Part shown: positions 33,963-43,614 of the stretch, in pieces
Layout: each line of letters begins with the position of its first letter
Position numbering within the stretch: position 1 is the stretch's first letter
DNA from: Anaerolineae bacterium
GTDB lineage: Bacteria; Chloroflexota; Anaerolineae; 4572-78; J111
NCBI GenBank assembly: GCA_023151115.1
Contig: JAKLJP010000002.1
Location: 248,001-312,000 of the forward strand
Length of the DNA stretch: 64,000 bases
Direction: 5' to 3'
The notes under the pieces: generated by a model
The model's database searches: none
Seen by the model: the letters and a program-made list of their open reading frames with translations, nothing else
What the model was told of the DNA's origin: nothing
Made by a program: the position numbers and the translations under genes

Positions 33963-35592
33963 CATTCAGCGCAACCTGGGGACAAGGACAACGCTGCTGG
34001 AGCAGACTGCCCCAGGGAGTGTGATTGATCAATTGACCTCGACTATGTCTGGAGTAGATATTGGCTTTCGTCCAACCGATCAGAGAGTGTATGAAATAAA
34101 TCTGGACCGTATCACCCCTGACCCTTCTCAACCTCGCCATTTACTCCCCCACGATTTGAGAAAAGCTGTCCACGAAAAAACTATCTCGCCGGCTGAAGCC
34201 ATGCGCGAATTGGTTCTACGAGCAGAAAGGGGCGATACGGTCGCCCTTTTGATTTTGGGCGCGCGGCAAAAAGGTTCCGTTGAAGAAGAGGATGAAATTG
34301 TTGAAGATACCGGCTTATTTGCCCTGGCTCAATCTATTCAAGAGGTTGGTCTGCGCCAGCCCCTCAATGTTTATCGTATTGATGACCCGGATCAGCCTGA
34401 TCGGACCGCTTATCGCCTGGGCGAAGGAGAACGCCGCTTTTGGGCGCATCACCTGTTGGTGCAGCGTGGTTATACAGAGTTCAACAGCGTTAAATGTATT
34501 GTCGAAACACTGCCGGAAGATGAAGAAATTATTCATCAGCGTCAAGAAGCGGAAAATGCGGCCAGAGTTGATTTGCCGGCCTTGGCTCGGGCGCGTTCCA
34601 TGCAGCGGATTAAAGAGCGATTAAATATGGAGATGGGAACCCGGGTTCCCGGCGAAAACACGATTAAGCTGCCTAGCCAACGCGAGTTACAACTTATGGT
34701 GGGCCAACGAGTCAAAAGCTTTACCGGGCGAGCCATTGGCGACCGCATGGTGCGTAATTATCTAGCTCTTTTGAATTTATCCCCAGAAGCCCAGGATTTG
34801 GTTGAAGCCGCGCAACTGACTGAAAAGCAACTGCGCCCGGTGATGAGATTATCTACTGATGCCGAGCAGTTAGCCATGATTCAACGGATTGTCGAAGAGA
34901 AGTGGAGTGGGCGCAAAGTTTTGCAAGAAGTGACAACTCCTACTCCACCCACAACAGCCTTGCGCGAAGTGGCGCAGACAACGGTCGAACAGCGGTTCGA
35001 AAAGCGAGTCCTTGACGCCGCCAAGACAATTCATTCATTGTTGTCGTTACCCCCAGCAAACTATGAGGACGCTGTTAATGCTTTGGCGATACGGGCCAAA
35101 GACGCAAAGACGAGACAGGCTTTGCAGGCGCTGCGCCAAACCCTGGAAGAGGTACTGTTGAAGGCGGAAGATTTTGCCGAGTCAAATATTGTTGAGGTAT
35201 CCTTGTTGGCGGTTATCCCACCGCTTGACGCGCTGAAACGCCATTTACCCGCCGAAAAAGTTGAAATCTTTGAAGCGGAAGTATTAACCGGAAGCCAGAT
35301 TCTGGAGCAGCTTGTGACCTGGCGGCAGAGCGACGGCGTTCTGGCCAGCCGTCTGGAACCCTTCTTCAATCAAATTGAATTTGATGCTGAGGCCCTGCGG
35401 GCCGGGGAACCCATGCCGCTCCCCCGGCTTCGAGGAGAGAAAAAAGCCAATTACGGCGAGGTGATGATTTACCAGGTTGAGGCGGGTGTTTCGGTTTATT
35501 GGGCGCACGAACTTTTGGTAAGAAGAGGAGAGAGCCAGTTTAAGCTGATGAAAGCAGAAATTACGGGTGTTACCGTAGTTGATAATGATTAA
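33943..35592 (+). CDS. parB: ParB-family partition protein, long form
   Basis: The N-terminal ParB/Srx fold has DPSQPR (about 60-65), then LAQSIQEVGLRQPLNVYR, and box II GEGERRF (160-166), followed by a helical DNA-binding region. Two features are odd. About 60 residues are inserted between the QPR and ALAQSI motifs, and the C-terminus is long (549 residues in total). A second half-domain near 480-549 again resembles the SrxA fold (KANYGEVMIYQVEAGVSVYWAH). GGGGGA lies just before ATG 33943. A TGGGAACC palindrome is read in frame at 34634. It probably binds parS-like sites nearby. Confidence 0.85.
   Translation: MAKRKINIQRNLGTRTTLLEQTAPGSVIDQLTSTMSGVDIGFRPTDQRVYEINLDRITPDPSQPRHLLPHDLRKAVHEKTISPAEAMRELVLRAERGDTVALLILGARQKGSVEEEDEIVEDTGLFALAQSIQEVGLRQPLNVYRIDDPDQPDRTAYRLGEGERRFWAHHLLVQRGYTEFNSVKCIVETLPEDEEIIHQRQEAENAARVDLPALARARSMQRIKERLNMEMGTRVPGENTIKLPSQRELQLMVGQRVKSFTGRAIGDRMVRNYLALLNLSPEAQDLVEAAQLTEKQLRPVMRLSTDAEQLAMIQRIVEEKWSGRKVLQEVTTPTPPTTALREVAQTTVEQRFEKRVLDAAKTIHSLLSLPPANYEDAVNALAIRAKDAKTRQALQALRQTLEEVLLKAEDFAESNIVEVSLLAVIPPLDALKRHLPAEKVEIFEAEVLTGSQILEQLVTWRQSDGVLASRLEPFFNQIEFDAEALRAGEPMPLPRLRGEKKANYGEVMIYQVEAGVSVYWAHELLVRRGESQFKLMKAEITGVTVVDND
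34634..34651. repeat. GGGAACCCGGGTTCCC palindrome, copy 2
   Basis: A 16-base perfect palindrome (34635-34650) inside parB, read as a GTRVPG loop. Confidence 0.7.
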
Positions 35593-35616
35593 AATGGGAA
35601 CCCAGGTTCCCATTTT
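35591..35616 (+). terminator. AAAATGGGAACC hairpin after parB, palindrome copy 3
   Basis: The 12-base arms AAAATGGGAACC (35591-35602) and GGTTCCCATTTT (35605-35616) are perfect and are followed by more T. It lies immediately after the parB stop. It can act as an intrinsic terminator and also contains the third TGGGAACC palindrome. Confidence 0.65.
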
Positions 35617-35638
35617 TTGTTTTCCCTGCTGAGCTGTA

Positions 35639-36187
35639 TTACCGAATAATTCCCCGAACAATTACTTGCCCTTCTTGCCATTCGGCCGAAGTGAAACGCA
35701 CCGGCAGCAAATCCGCTCGTCGCAGTTGAACCTGAATTTCATCTTCAATCGCCTGCCGAATTGGCCCAGGCACGGGTAAGCTTAACTCCAAAATTTTGAC
35801 TTGCGGCAACCCTTCTGCCAATGTGATATGGGCTTTACCCCCCACATGAACGCGCAGGCCGGCGATCGTTGCATCTCCCTCTCCAGTCACATAGGTAGGA
35901 GTGATTTCTACTTTTGGGTTGGCAAAAGGAATTTGGGGGTAACGGTGTAGATACCAGGTAATGGTTTGCTCTGCTTCCAATTCCGTCAGAGTGACCTGCC
36001 AGGTTTCGCCCGAATGATCCCCAGAGTGGATATAATTCAACAAGGTCTCAATTTCCGGGTCTCTGACGGGATCAACTACGTATGGCGCTGGCATAGCTAA
36101 AAGCAAATCGGCCCAGGCAAAAAGATTGGCGGCAATAAGCACCGCCGCAATCAAAAAATTGAAGCGAGTCAAGAAGGGTTTTTTCAT
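35639..36187 (-). CDS. Membrane-anchored protein, unrecognised
   Basis: A single N-terminal helix (about 10-32) anchors an extracytoplasmic domain of about 150 residues. It is predicted alternating alpha/beta with ITPTYVTGEGDATIAGLRVHV and a conserved-looking PVPGPIRQAIEDEIQ helix. I do not recognise the family. The pattern of a lipid-transfer or SRPBCC-like fold is possible but weak. It starts 4 bases after the PrsW-type gene, so it belongs to the same operon. Confidence 0.65.
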   Translation of the reverse strand: MKKPFLTRFNFLIAAVLIAANLFAWADLLLAMPAPYVVDPVRDPEIETLLNYIHSGDHSGETWQVTLTELEAEQTITWYLHRYPQIPFANPKVEITPTYVTGEGDATIAGLRVHVGGKAHITLAEGLPQVKILELSLPVPGPIRQAIEDEIQVQLRRADLLPVRFTSAEWQEGQVIVRGIIR

Positions 36188-36191
36188 TCTT

Positions 36192-37487
36192 TTACCTTAA
36201 CAAGAGTTGCAGTCCGGTAATACCCATAGGTACGATGGCGATAAGGCAAAGCATGGCCCAGATTGCCACACTTCTATCAGAAAGAATAAAATCGGACTTT
36301 GTCGGTTCACGATGAGATAGATTATCAAGTTCGACGTTTTGCGTTATCGAACGTCCTGCCCACAAGGCCGCCAGGCCCAAGATAATGAGCAAGGCCAGCG
36401 TTGTTCCAGCCATAGACAACCCTAGAATATCAATCTCCGGCGGAAGCTGGCCGAAGAACTTCGCTCCGGCCAAAGTAATGACCAGAAGGGAACCCCCGTT
36501 CCAAAGGGCATGCAATCCCACCGCCAGACCAAAACGAACCAGCCAGTTAAGCCACGCGCCTGGCTCATTTCGTAAAACGCTACGCCAGCCCAGAGCGACT
36601 AAACCGGCGCCAAGCGGATGAATAGCACCACCCAAAGCCCGAACCACTAAAATGCCGGCCCAGAAATAAAAGCCAAAACCGGCGTAAAGCACATTCTCTA
36701 CGGCGGCAAAGCCAACGCCCGCCATTGCTCCAACCAGAAAAGCATCTCGGCGGGAGAGATGACCAATCAAAGGCAAGGTTGCTAAGGGCTTGGCTAATTC
36801 TTCGGCCAACGGGGCGATAATCGCCAGTTGAACCAGTAGAAAAATAAAACCAGGTTCAGTAACAGCAGCCGCAATATTTTCTCCAGCCAAAGCAATAAAT
36901 AAATCTTCGAGATGGGCAGTCACAATCTCGGCCAGATTGAGCACCAGGGTCAGTACCACCAGCGGCAATATTATTTCCAGTATCAACGCCACGAATACGC
37001 CGATAGTAGCTCCCCCAACCAGAGCCACCAAACCTCGTCGCCAGGTCAACCCCCCCGCCTTTTGATGGGTAAACCAGGAAACAGCCAGCAAAGGGGGAAC
37101 CGCAGCTCCAACGAACAGGAGTGGTGGAAAAAGTAGTCCGGCGGCGAAATTACTTTCCGTAACAAATAAACCGAGAATGACACATAAACCAAAGAGACCG
37201 ACCATTGTCCAAGCTGGAGGCAAGTTCAGTGATTGGGAAGGTTTTCCTTGCAAGGATTGCAGACTATGCCAGAGGACTATTCCCCCGGCCCCAACCGTAA
37301 TAGCGATCAGTATGAATCCACCTAAACCAATTTGAACTCCCTCTGTAGCGCCTTCGGCGACCACTATCAGAATCATACAGAAAAAACCCAGGGCTAAAGG
37401 CAAGCCGGGCAAAAACAGGAGCAACCCTGCGGCGGCGATGGCTCGTTTCATTTGCTTGGATAAAGGTTCTTCGATTGGAGGCTGCAT
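36192..37487 (-). CDS. PrsW-family intramembrane protease
   Basis: A polytopic protein with the PrsW signature: APLAEELAKPL (Glu229, Glu230), AAVENVLY (Glu264), AIHPLGAG (His290) and LHALWNGG (His326). These glutamates and histidines line the active site in the family. The family founder in Bacillus cleaves the anti-sigma factor RsiW; the substrate here is unknown. GGGAG at the end of the upstream gene serves as the ribosome site, and only one base separates the two genes. Confidence 0.88.
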   Translation of the reverse strand: MQPPIEEPLSKQMKRAIAAAGLLLFLPGLPLALGFFCMILIVVAEGATEGVQIGLGGFILIAITVGAGGIVLWHSLQSLQGKPSQSLNLPPAWTMVGLFGLCVILGLFVTESNFAAGLLFPPLLFVGAAVPPLLAVSWFTHQKAGGLTWRRGLVALVGGATIGVFVALILEIILPLVVLTLVLNLAEIVTAHLEDLFIALAGENIAAAVTEPGFIFLLVQLAIIAPLAEELAKPLATLPLIGHLSRRDAFLVGAMAGVGFAAVENVLYAGFGFYFWAGILVVRALGGAIHPLGAGLVALGWRSVLRNEPGAWLNWLVRFGLAVGLHALWNGGSLLVITLAGAKFFGQLPPEIDILGLSMAGTTLALLIILGLAALWAGRSITQNVELDNLSHREPTKSDFILSDRSVAIWAMLCLIAIVPMGITGLQLLLR

Positions 37488-37488
37488 G

Positions 37489-40400
37489 TCACTCCCAAGT
37501 TTCTAATACTTCATGCCAGGCTTTAATATTTTCAAGTTTGCGTTCTACCAGCACGGCTACTACAACCAGGAACAAACCAATGAAGCCGAAGACGATCCAT
37601 TGGTTAATCGAGCGCAAGGAGTTGATCAATTGTCCTACCGTAGCCAAAATTACGGCGACCATCCCGGCATACAAAAAACGGCGTATCCGGCGGGCGCTGC
37701 CCCACCACAGGGCCGAAAATCCTTCTGAGCCTAACAACAACGCATAAGTCCATCCGAATAAAAGCGTTTGCCAGAACAACGAGCCTAGCAGCAAGACCAT
37801 GGCTGTGTAATCAAGCCAGCGGGCGGGAACCTTATTGCCCCGCTGCCACTCCAGATAGGCAATGGCTAACAAATAGCAGCCGGCAGGAATAGCGTACCAC
37901 TGAATATTCTCCCAGCGCTGCACATAAAATGCATGCAGCATCCAGGCCGCCAATAACATCCCAATTGCGCTATAACCCCAGCGCAACCGGCGATAGGTAA
38001 ACGCAGCCGCAACATACAGCAGTCCCAGCAGTGACAATACTCTAACCACCATCTGAATTATGGCTAACCCGACGGTTTCTCGGAACGGTAAACCGATCAA
38101 TGCCCTGATGGTCCAGCCAACCACATCTAAACCCAGCCAGGCAGTGAGTAGCAATATCGCGCCCGAAAAAATTAAACTAAATCTTTGTAAAGGTAATTCC
38201 CAGATGACAAGCCAGGAACGCAGAGTTCTATTTTCCGGCAAATTTTGCCGGATCCAGCTTAGTCCATAACCAATCGAACCATACCACAAAGCCAATCCCG
38301 CCAGAGCTGCTGGTAATCCCTCAATCGGGCCTTTCAAAGTGGATAGCCACTGCACCAAAGCAACGACCCCTAAAGTAAGACTTATAAAAGGCAGCCAGGT
38401 TGACAACCAAAATGAAGCCAGGGTCGCAATAATAAGCGCATGGGTTAGCGTGACCGTCATTCCTACTGTCGTTGCACCCAGACTAAACAATTGTCCAAAT
38501 ATTATGTCAACTAAAACTATTATGTAAAGTGGACGAGACCACCCTTTGAAAAACCGATTCAGGTGAAGTGGCGATCCCTCTTGTCTATAACGTTCAATAA
38601 ATAGGGCAACTCCTACTGTAATCAGGGTAACTGGCAGGAATCTGTACCAGGCCCAGGGTGGGTAACGCCACCAGCCCAATTCCTGTAAGTAATAAACAGC
38701 CGCCAGATGTCCGGCCACACATAAAGCCAGGAGCCATACTCGCAAGCGGAAGCGGTAAATTGCCCAGCTAAACAGCGGCATCAACAGCAAGAAATTCAAG
38801 GCCGACAGCCCAGCCTTGAACTGGGTAAAGAAAGGACTGGCAACAGCTAAACCAAACCCCAAGGCGTAAAGCGGCAATCCCCACCACTGCAAAAAGCGTC
38901 TTGCCAACGCCGCCAACCATTGGCCTGGCCGGCCCCAGGGAAAATCTCGATACCCGCCCAAACGATGATCCAGCCCCCAGCCTAGCATCAGGGCAGCCAG
39001 AGCGCTGGGAAAGAGGGCCAATCCGTAATACTCCGGCGATAAAGCTGACTTTTGCAAGCCCATGACATAAGGAACAATAGCCAGGGCGCTGGCCGGGGTG
39101 AGAAGTAACGGTTGCTGCAGCCAGAAAGCCGTAATGGCGTAAAGCAGGGCCGCTGCGCCATAACCCCACAATGCCCCTGTTTGGTCTTGACTCGACGGAG
39201 GCAGGCCCAAAGCAACCAAAGCAAACCCCATGGTCAAAGTGGCGGTGGCATAGGCGTCGAGCTTAACCCGGCGCAGTGTCCAGGCCAACGCCAGGTAAAT
39301 CGAAGCCAAGCCGATTAACCACCAGCCCTGGCGATTACCGGCCACATTGGCTTCGTGCAAAGCCAATAAAAGGGAGATCGGGGCAAGGACCGCTGCCGGG
39401 TAAACCCACAAAGGTTGTTTGAACAGATGCGCTGAAAAGATCAGCAGTAGCGCATCGAACAGAAGTACTAGTGCCAGCAGCGGGGTGTTGTGAGCTACTA
39501 GCATCGTCCCCACAATCAGTGAGCCGTAGCCCATCAAATAGGCGGGTAGGGCGTAACTTGAAGCTGAGACTGGCTGAGGAGCTATGCGCTTGAGCCACTG
39601 CCCGGCTATTAGTCCCAACGGGCAAAAAGTTAACAGCATCAGGCCATAATGCTCGTGGCGAGCCTGGGGCAGCAGCCAGGCCAACAGATAGACGCACCAG
39701 ACGGGCAGCAGCCCCAATGCTGGATAGAAGAATCGGGTTTTCTTGAGGGGAGAAAGCACCCCCTCCGGGTATATGACCAACGAGCGATGATCCAGAACAG
39801 CCGCCAGCGTGTACAGGCCAATAGCCAGGGCAAAGGTGAACCGGCTGGTGTCTACGTCGGCCAGGCCCCACAAAAGCGAAAAAGGCAACAGGACATGAGC
39901 GACAACTTTTAAGGGGCGAATATAGGCGGCAGGAATAAATCTGCTCAGGGCTAAAGCGGTCAAATAAAGCGCCCAGGCTAGAATGACCCAGCTCAGGGCA
40001 AATCCGGGGACGGTGGGCCGGTAGGGGGTGAACCAGCCCAAGTTGGTCAGAATAGTCCACGGGGCAAAAACCAGCAGCGCTGCCAACCACACAAAACGAG
40101 CCTGGCGGAATAATCGCGCCGACAGGGTGTACAGACCGACCACCACCAGCAACCCCACGACCGCCCAAATTTGCTGGATACGCCCACCGCCCAACAACCA
40201 CAAATTGCGAACCAGGGCCAGGCCCACTGCTCCGCCCGAAACAATCCAGCCGGCCGCCAGCAGGGGACGCCGGAACAGTCGCCAGGTTAATCGGAAAAAT
40301 GCCTGGTGACGATGAGACAGGCCGGTGCGCTGGCGTGACCGGAACCAGAATAAAGCGCGTTCAAGCAGAATCAGAACCAGCGCCATCAAGGCCACCAAAG

Positions 40401-43314
40401 CCGCCGACGAGCCGCGTTCCTGGCTGTAATTGATGACCACAAACCCTCCGGCGGCGACGGTCAGCCAGACCGCCAGGTGTCCCCACCGTTCTTTGTAGGT
40501 TCCCCAGGCATAGACGGCATAGGCTAAAGCCAATACCGCTTGCGCGCCCGCGCCCCATAAACGCATTGGGTCGGTCCACAGGGTATCAAACAAAACAGCG
40601 TTGACGGGGCGAAGATAAATCTGGCCGAGCAGAAATAGGGTCAAAACGTGTGCCGTGAGATAAAGCGGCAGCAGAAAAGTGTGGGTAAACACCGGCGACC
40701 TTCGCCGCTCGGTCCACAATCCGGCCAAAAAGTAAGCGGCAATGAGCAAAGACAGCCCAAACCCCACTGCATCAAGCGAAAGGGGTAGCCGATTTAGCAC
40801 AAAAATGTAACCCCAGGCGATCACCGGCCCGGCGGGGGCCAGTTCCAAAGTTTGCCTTTGGCTGATGGCGTCGGCCAGGTAAAGGAAACCGGCCAGCAGG
40901 AGGGTTAGACCGGGGGTGAAGCCAGCGGGCGCGATGATAAAGGCAGCGATAGGCGCAGCCACACTGACCAGCAGCCCGGCCAGGTACCAGGGCCAGCGAT
41001 ATGCCTGATTGGCCCGGCCCAGCCGGTAACTGAGCAGCACCAGTCCCCAGGCCAACACCGCCAGCGCCAGAGGCAAACTAAAGTCAAGCGGGCGGCGATT
41101 GGCAAAGAGCAGCCATAACCAGACCGGCAGCGGCCAGGCTGTAAACCAGTGAAAAATGGATTTACCCCATTTGCTCTGCGAGGTAAAACCGGGCTGGCGT
41201 TGGTGAGCCAGGCGAGCGCCCCAGGCGGCTAAGCCCACCCAGTTGCCAAGCGTGTAGGCCAAAGCGTCGCCATTGTAGGGGAACAGGGGCGGCAGCAGGG
41301 CCAAGGCAGCGATGATATAACCGGAGACGACAAGGGGGTGGGCGGTGTTATTTGAGTTTGGGAACCGGGTTCCCAGATTGAGCGCGACCAGGAGATGAAC
41401 AATCGCCAGAGAAGCCCAGCCCACGCCCAGTTGCGAAATGTTTAAATCCAGTTCGGCCATGCCAAAGGTAGCGGCTGAAAGAGAGAACAGCGAGGCGGCG
41501 TAAAGGATGCGAGGCTGTCGCCACAACCAGGCGGCCAGGATGACCGCACCGGCCAAAACCACATGAGTACTGGCCGCCGCCGCGCCGTTAGTAATGTCGG
41601 TCAGGGACCAGAGGGCGGCGGCGATGAGCAGCGCCACGCCCCAGCCGGTGGCAGTGCGTCCGTGGCCGTGCAGGCTAGGGTCATCTTTGAAGGCCAGCAG
41701 TTTGTGGCCGGCGACAAAATAGAGCGGCGTCAGCAGGGCCAGACCCAGGCCGTGCCAGGCCGGGTTGACGCCGGTGTGATAAAAAATGGCCGCCTGGGCC
41801 AGATACATGGCGACAGGCAAGGTGATGGCGGCCAACAGGCCCAAACTGCGGCTGCGATAGTGAATGGCGCCCCAGGCAAAAATAAAGCCGCCCAGCCACC
41901 AATTCACCGTGACCGCATAATGGAGGGTGTCGTAGACATCGCGCCCCACGTACCGCCAGCCAAAGGTTAGCGGCATGAGCACGCCAACCGCTAGAAGGGA
42001 TAAGTAACGGAATGGCTCGGCAAAAAGGTGAGCCGAGGCGAAGCGAGCGGGCTGTTGTTTATCCAGGGTGGTTGCCAAAACGATGAGCCCGAGCCCCAGG
42101 CCGGACAGGCTGGCAGTTTGCCAATCGAGGGAAAGGCCGAAGGCCTGATGCAGAATTTGGACAAGCGCCAGGACGGTGCTTCCGGCGGCTACGCCGACCA
42201 GATAGCCAAAGAAGCGGCTGCGAATGATAAGGGTTGCGCCCACATAAGCCATCAGGCAGATGAGCGAGGTGATGAGCCAGAAAGACGGCCAGAAATCCGA
42301 CGAAATATGGAAATTGACATAGATGGTGTAAAAATCTATCGGAATGAGCAGCGCGGCGATGGCGCTCAAGGCAATGCCGGAGCGATAGAGCGGCGTTTTG
42401 GTGCGGACGTACCAACCCAGGGTAAAAAAGAGCGCGGTAAAGCTGGCCGGGATGGCTACCCGCAAGGGCGCCGAAAAATCTTTCCAACCCCAAACGACAA
42501 AGGAAAGGGCGGCGGAGAAGAGCAAAAAGATGCCGAGAAAGAGCAGGGCTTGCAAGGTTCGCTCGGAGAGGAGGGTGCGCCAGAGCCGGTCGCGGAGCGG
42601 GGGAGCAGGGGAGCGGGGGGGCAGGGGGGTAGGAGAGACATTAGGCGTGGATTCGGTCTCCTGGGCGGGTTCTTTATCAGGTGGGGACTCGCTGGTCGGT
42701 TGGCTGACGGGTTCAGGGATGGGCCGGAGGCCCAAGTTGATTTCTAATTGTTCTTTTTCGGCTTGGAGTGGGGTCAGAATTTGAGTTTCGGCGGTGGGGG
42801 TCGTAAAGCTGTGGGTTTGGCGCAGATGGGCTGCGGCTTCGAGTAGGAAATTTGTGAGGTTCAGCCGGTCGGCCTCGGTTTGGGGATAGTCGGGGCGGGA
42901 GTGGTTCTCCAACTGTTCAAGGAGGTCATCTACCTGTCTGGTGGTTTGGTCAATCAGGGGTTGGGTGGTGGCGGGGTCAATCAGACCGGCGGCCAGCCAA
43001 TCTCCCAATTTTTGAAGCAAAGCTTCCCGTTGAAATAGTTCGGGCCAGGCCAGGCGAGCTTCTTCCGGGGTGAAGGGGGGTAAACGCAGCTTGAGGGCAA
43101 TTTCCAACTCGCGCAGGTGGGTGGTGTACTTTTGCCGGATGAGGTTCAGGTCGTAGGGTTTGACTCCCAGGCCTGCCCACCACGTGTCAATTTCAGCTAA
43201 AAGCCATTCAATCCGGTCCAGTTCTTGGATTAAAGCGGGGTTGCCGCTGAATTGGCACAAAGGACAGGGTTGTAGAGGGTCATAGTTTGGTTGAGCGCAG
43301 TTTGGACAAGGCAT
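37489..43314 (-). CDS. Giant polytopic membrane protein with zinc-ribbon N-terminus
   Basis: From ATG 43314 it is 1,941 residues. It begins with CPNCAQPNYDPLQPCPLC, a zinc-ribbon of four Cys, and a helical soluble region of about 240 residues. The remainder is dozens of hydrophobic helices with few loops, resembling DUF2157-like arrays. Function is unknown; the size suggests a scaffold or a transport-like protein. The same operon encodes a PrsW-type protease. GGAAG lies 8 bases before ATG 43314. An ATG at 43365 is in frame but lies in repeat DNA. A GCTCCCC-type repeat forms the linker before the first helix, and a TGGGAACC palindrome lies at 41359. Confidence 0.75.
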   Translation of the reverse strand: MPCPNCAQPNYDPLQPCPLCQFSGNPALIQELDRIEWLLAEIDTWWAGLGVKPYDLNLIRQKYTTHLRELEIALKLRLPPFTPEEARLAWPELFQREALLQKLGDWLAAGLIDPATTQPLIDQTTRQVDDLLEQLENHSRPDYPQTEADRLNLTNFLLEAAAHLRQTHSFTTPTAETQILTPLQAEKEQLEINLGLRPIPEPVSQPTSESPPDKEPAQETESTPNVSPTPLPPRSPAPPLRDRLWRTLLSERTLQALLFLGIFLLFSAALSFVVWGWKDFSAPLRVAIPASFTALFFTLGWYVRTKTPLYRSGIALSAIAALLIPIDFYTIYVNFHISSDFWPSFWLITSLICLMAYVGATLIIRSRFFGYLVGVAAGSTVLALVQILHQAFGLSLDWQTASLSGLGLGLIVLATTLDKQQPARFASAHLFAEPFRYLSLLAVGVLMPLTFGWRYVGRDVYDTLHYAVTVNWWLGGFIFAWGAIHYRSRSLGLLAAITLPVAMYLAQAAIFYHTGVNPAWHGLGLALLTPLYFVAGHKLLAFKDDPSLHGHGRTATGWGVALLIAAALWSLTDITNGAAAASTHVVLAGAVILAAWLWRQPRILYAASLFSLSAATFGMAELDLNISQLGVGWASLAIVHLLVALNLGTRFPNSNNTAHPLVVSGYIIAALALLPPLFPYNGDALAYTLGNWVGLAAWGARLAHQRQPGFTSQSKWGKSIFHWFTAWPLPVWLWLLFANRRPLDFSLPLALAVLAWGLVLLSYRLGRANQAYRWPWYLAGLLVSVAAPIAAFIIAPAGFTPGLTLLLAGFLYLADAISQRQTLELAPAGPVIAWGYIFVLNRLPLSLDAVGFGLSLLIAAYFLAGLWTERRRSPVFTHTFLLPLYLTAHVLTLFLLGQIYLRPVNAVLFDTLWTDPMRLWGAGAQAVLALAYAVYAWGTYKERWGHLAVWLTVAAGGFVVINYSQERGSSAALVALMALVLILLERALFWFRSRQRTGLSHRHQAFFRLTWRLFRRPLLAAGWIVSGGAVGLALVRNLWLLGGGRIQQIWAVVGLLVVVGLYTLSARLFRQARFVWLAALLVFAPWTILTNLGWFTPYRPTVPGFALSWVILAWALYLTALALSRFIPAAYIRPLKVVAHVLLPFSLLWGLADVDTSRFTFALAIGLYTLAAVLDHRSLVIYPEGVLSPLKKTRFFYPALGLLPVWCVYLLAWLLPQARHEHYGLMLLTFCPLGLIAGQWLKRIAPQPVSASSYALPAYLMGYGSLIVGTMLVAHNTPLLALVLLFDALLLIFSAHLFKQPLWVYPAAVLAPISLLLALHEANVAGNRQGWWLIGLASIYLALAWTLRRVKLDAYATATLTMGFALVALGLPPSSQDQTGALWGYGAAALLYAITAFWLQQPLLLTPASALAIVPYVMGLQKSALSPEYYGLALFPSALAALMLGWGLDHRLGGYRDFPWGRPGQWLAALARRFLQWWGLPLYALGFGLAVASPFFTQFKAGLSALNFLLLMPLFSWAIYRFRLRVWLLALCVAGHLAAVYYLQELGWWRYPPWAWYRFLPVTLITVGVALFIERYRQEGSPLHLNRFFKGWSRPLYIIVLVDIIFGQLFSLGATTVGMTVTLTHALIIATLASFWLSTWLPFISLTLGVVALVQWLSTLKGPIEGLPAALAGLALWYGSIGYGLSWIRQNLPENRTLRSWLVIWELPLQRFSLIFSGAILLLTAWLGLDVVGWTIRALIGLPFRETVGLAIIQMVVRVLSLLGLLYVAAAFTYRRLRWGYSAIGMLLAAWMLHAFYVQRWENIQWYAIPAGCYLLAIAYLEWQRGNKVPARWLDYTAMVLLLGSLFWQTLLFGWTYALLLGSEGFSALWWGSARRIRRFLYAGMVAVILATVGQLINSLRSINQWIVFGFIGLFLVVVAVLVERKLENIKAWHEVLETWE
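41359..41375. repeat. TGGGAACC-G-GGTTCCCA palindrome, copy 4
   Basis: Eight-base perfect arms around one central G, translated in frame in the giant membrane protein. Confidence 0.7.
42596..42640. repeat. GGGGAGC tandem repeats in the giant gene
   Basis: GGGGGAGCAGGGGAGCGGGGG-type units encode a Pro/Arg-rich linker (PPRSPAPPLRD) on the minus strand. They are the complement of the repeats at 9195-9325. Confidence 0.7.
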
Positions 43315-43329
43315 AGGGTCTTCCAAATT

Positions 43330-43383
43330 AAAGGGTCGCAGGGTCGCAGAGTCGCAAGGTAGCAAGATTGCAGGGTCGCAGGT
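43330..43383. repeat. AGGGTCGCA tandem repeats
   Basis: Degenerate nine-base units (AGGGTCGCA, GAGTCGCAA, AGGTAGCAA, GATTGCAGG) lie upstream of the giant gene. They create an in-frame ATG at 43365 that is probably not used. Confidence 0.65.
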
Positions 43384-43570
43384 TGGCTTATAAGAGTCGG
43401 TTGGCGAGTTTACAGTTTTAGTATATCAGCCCATTCGCTAGAAATCACCTATCAAAAGTTAGGTCAATGGCTCATAATTTACCTAGAATATCAAGGTGTA
43501 TAGATAATTTAGCATACTTCTCAGGCCGAGTCAAGAGGGTAAATCAACCTCTTTTCGACAGGTCAAACTT

Positions 43571-43597
43571 TTGGCTGGCAAAGAATCGTGCTAAAAT
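43571..43597 (+). promoter_or_regulatory. Possible promoter of the polysaccharide locus
   Basis: TTGGCT (43571-43576) and TAAAAT (43592-43597) with a 15-base spacer. The spacer is short and the -35 weak. Confidence 0.35.
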
Positions 43598-43614
43598 AGC
43601 GCGTCTGAGGCCTG

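Noticed and set aside
43365..43365. ATG 43365 as the start of the giant membrane protein
   Set aside because: It lies in tandem repeat DNA. ATG 43314 directly precedes the zinc-ribbon and has a ribosome site.
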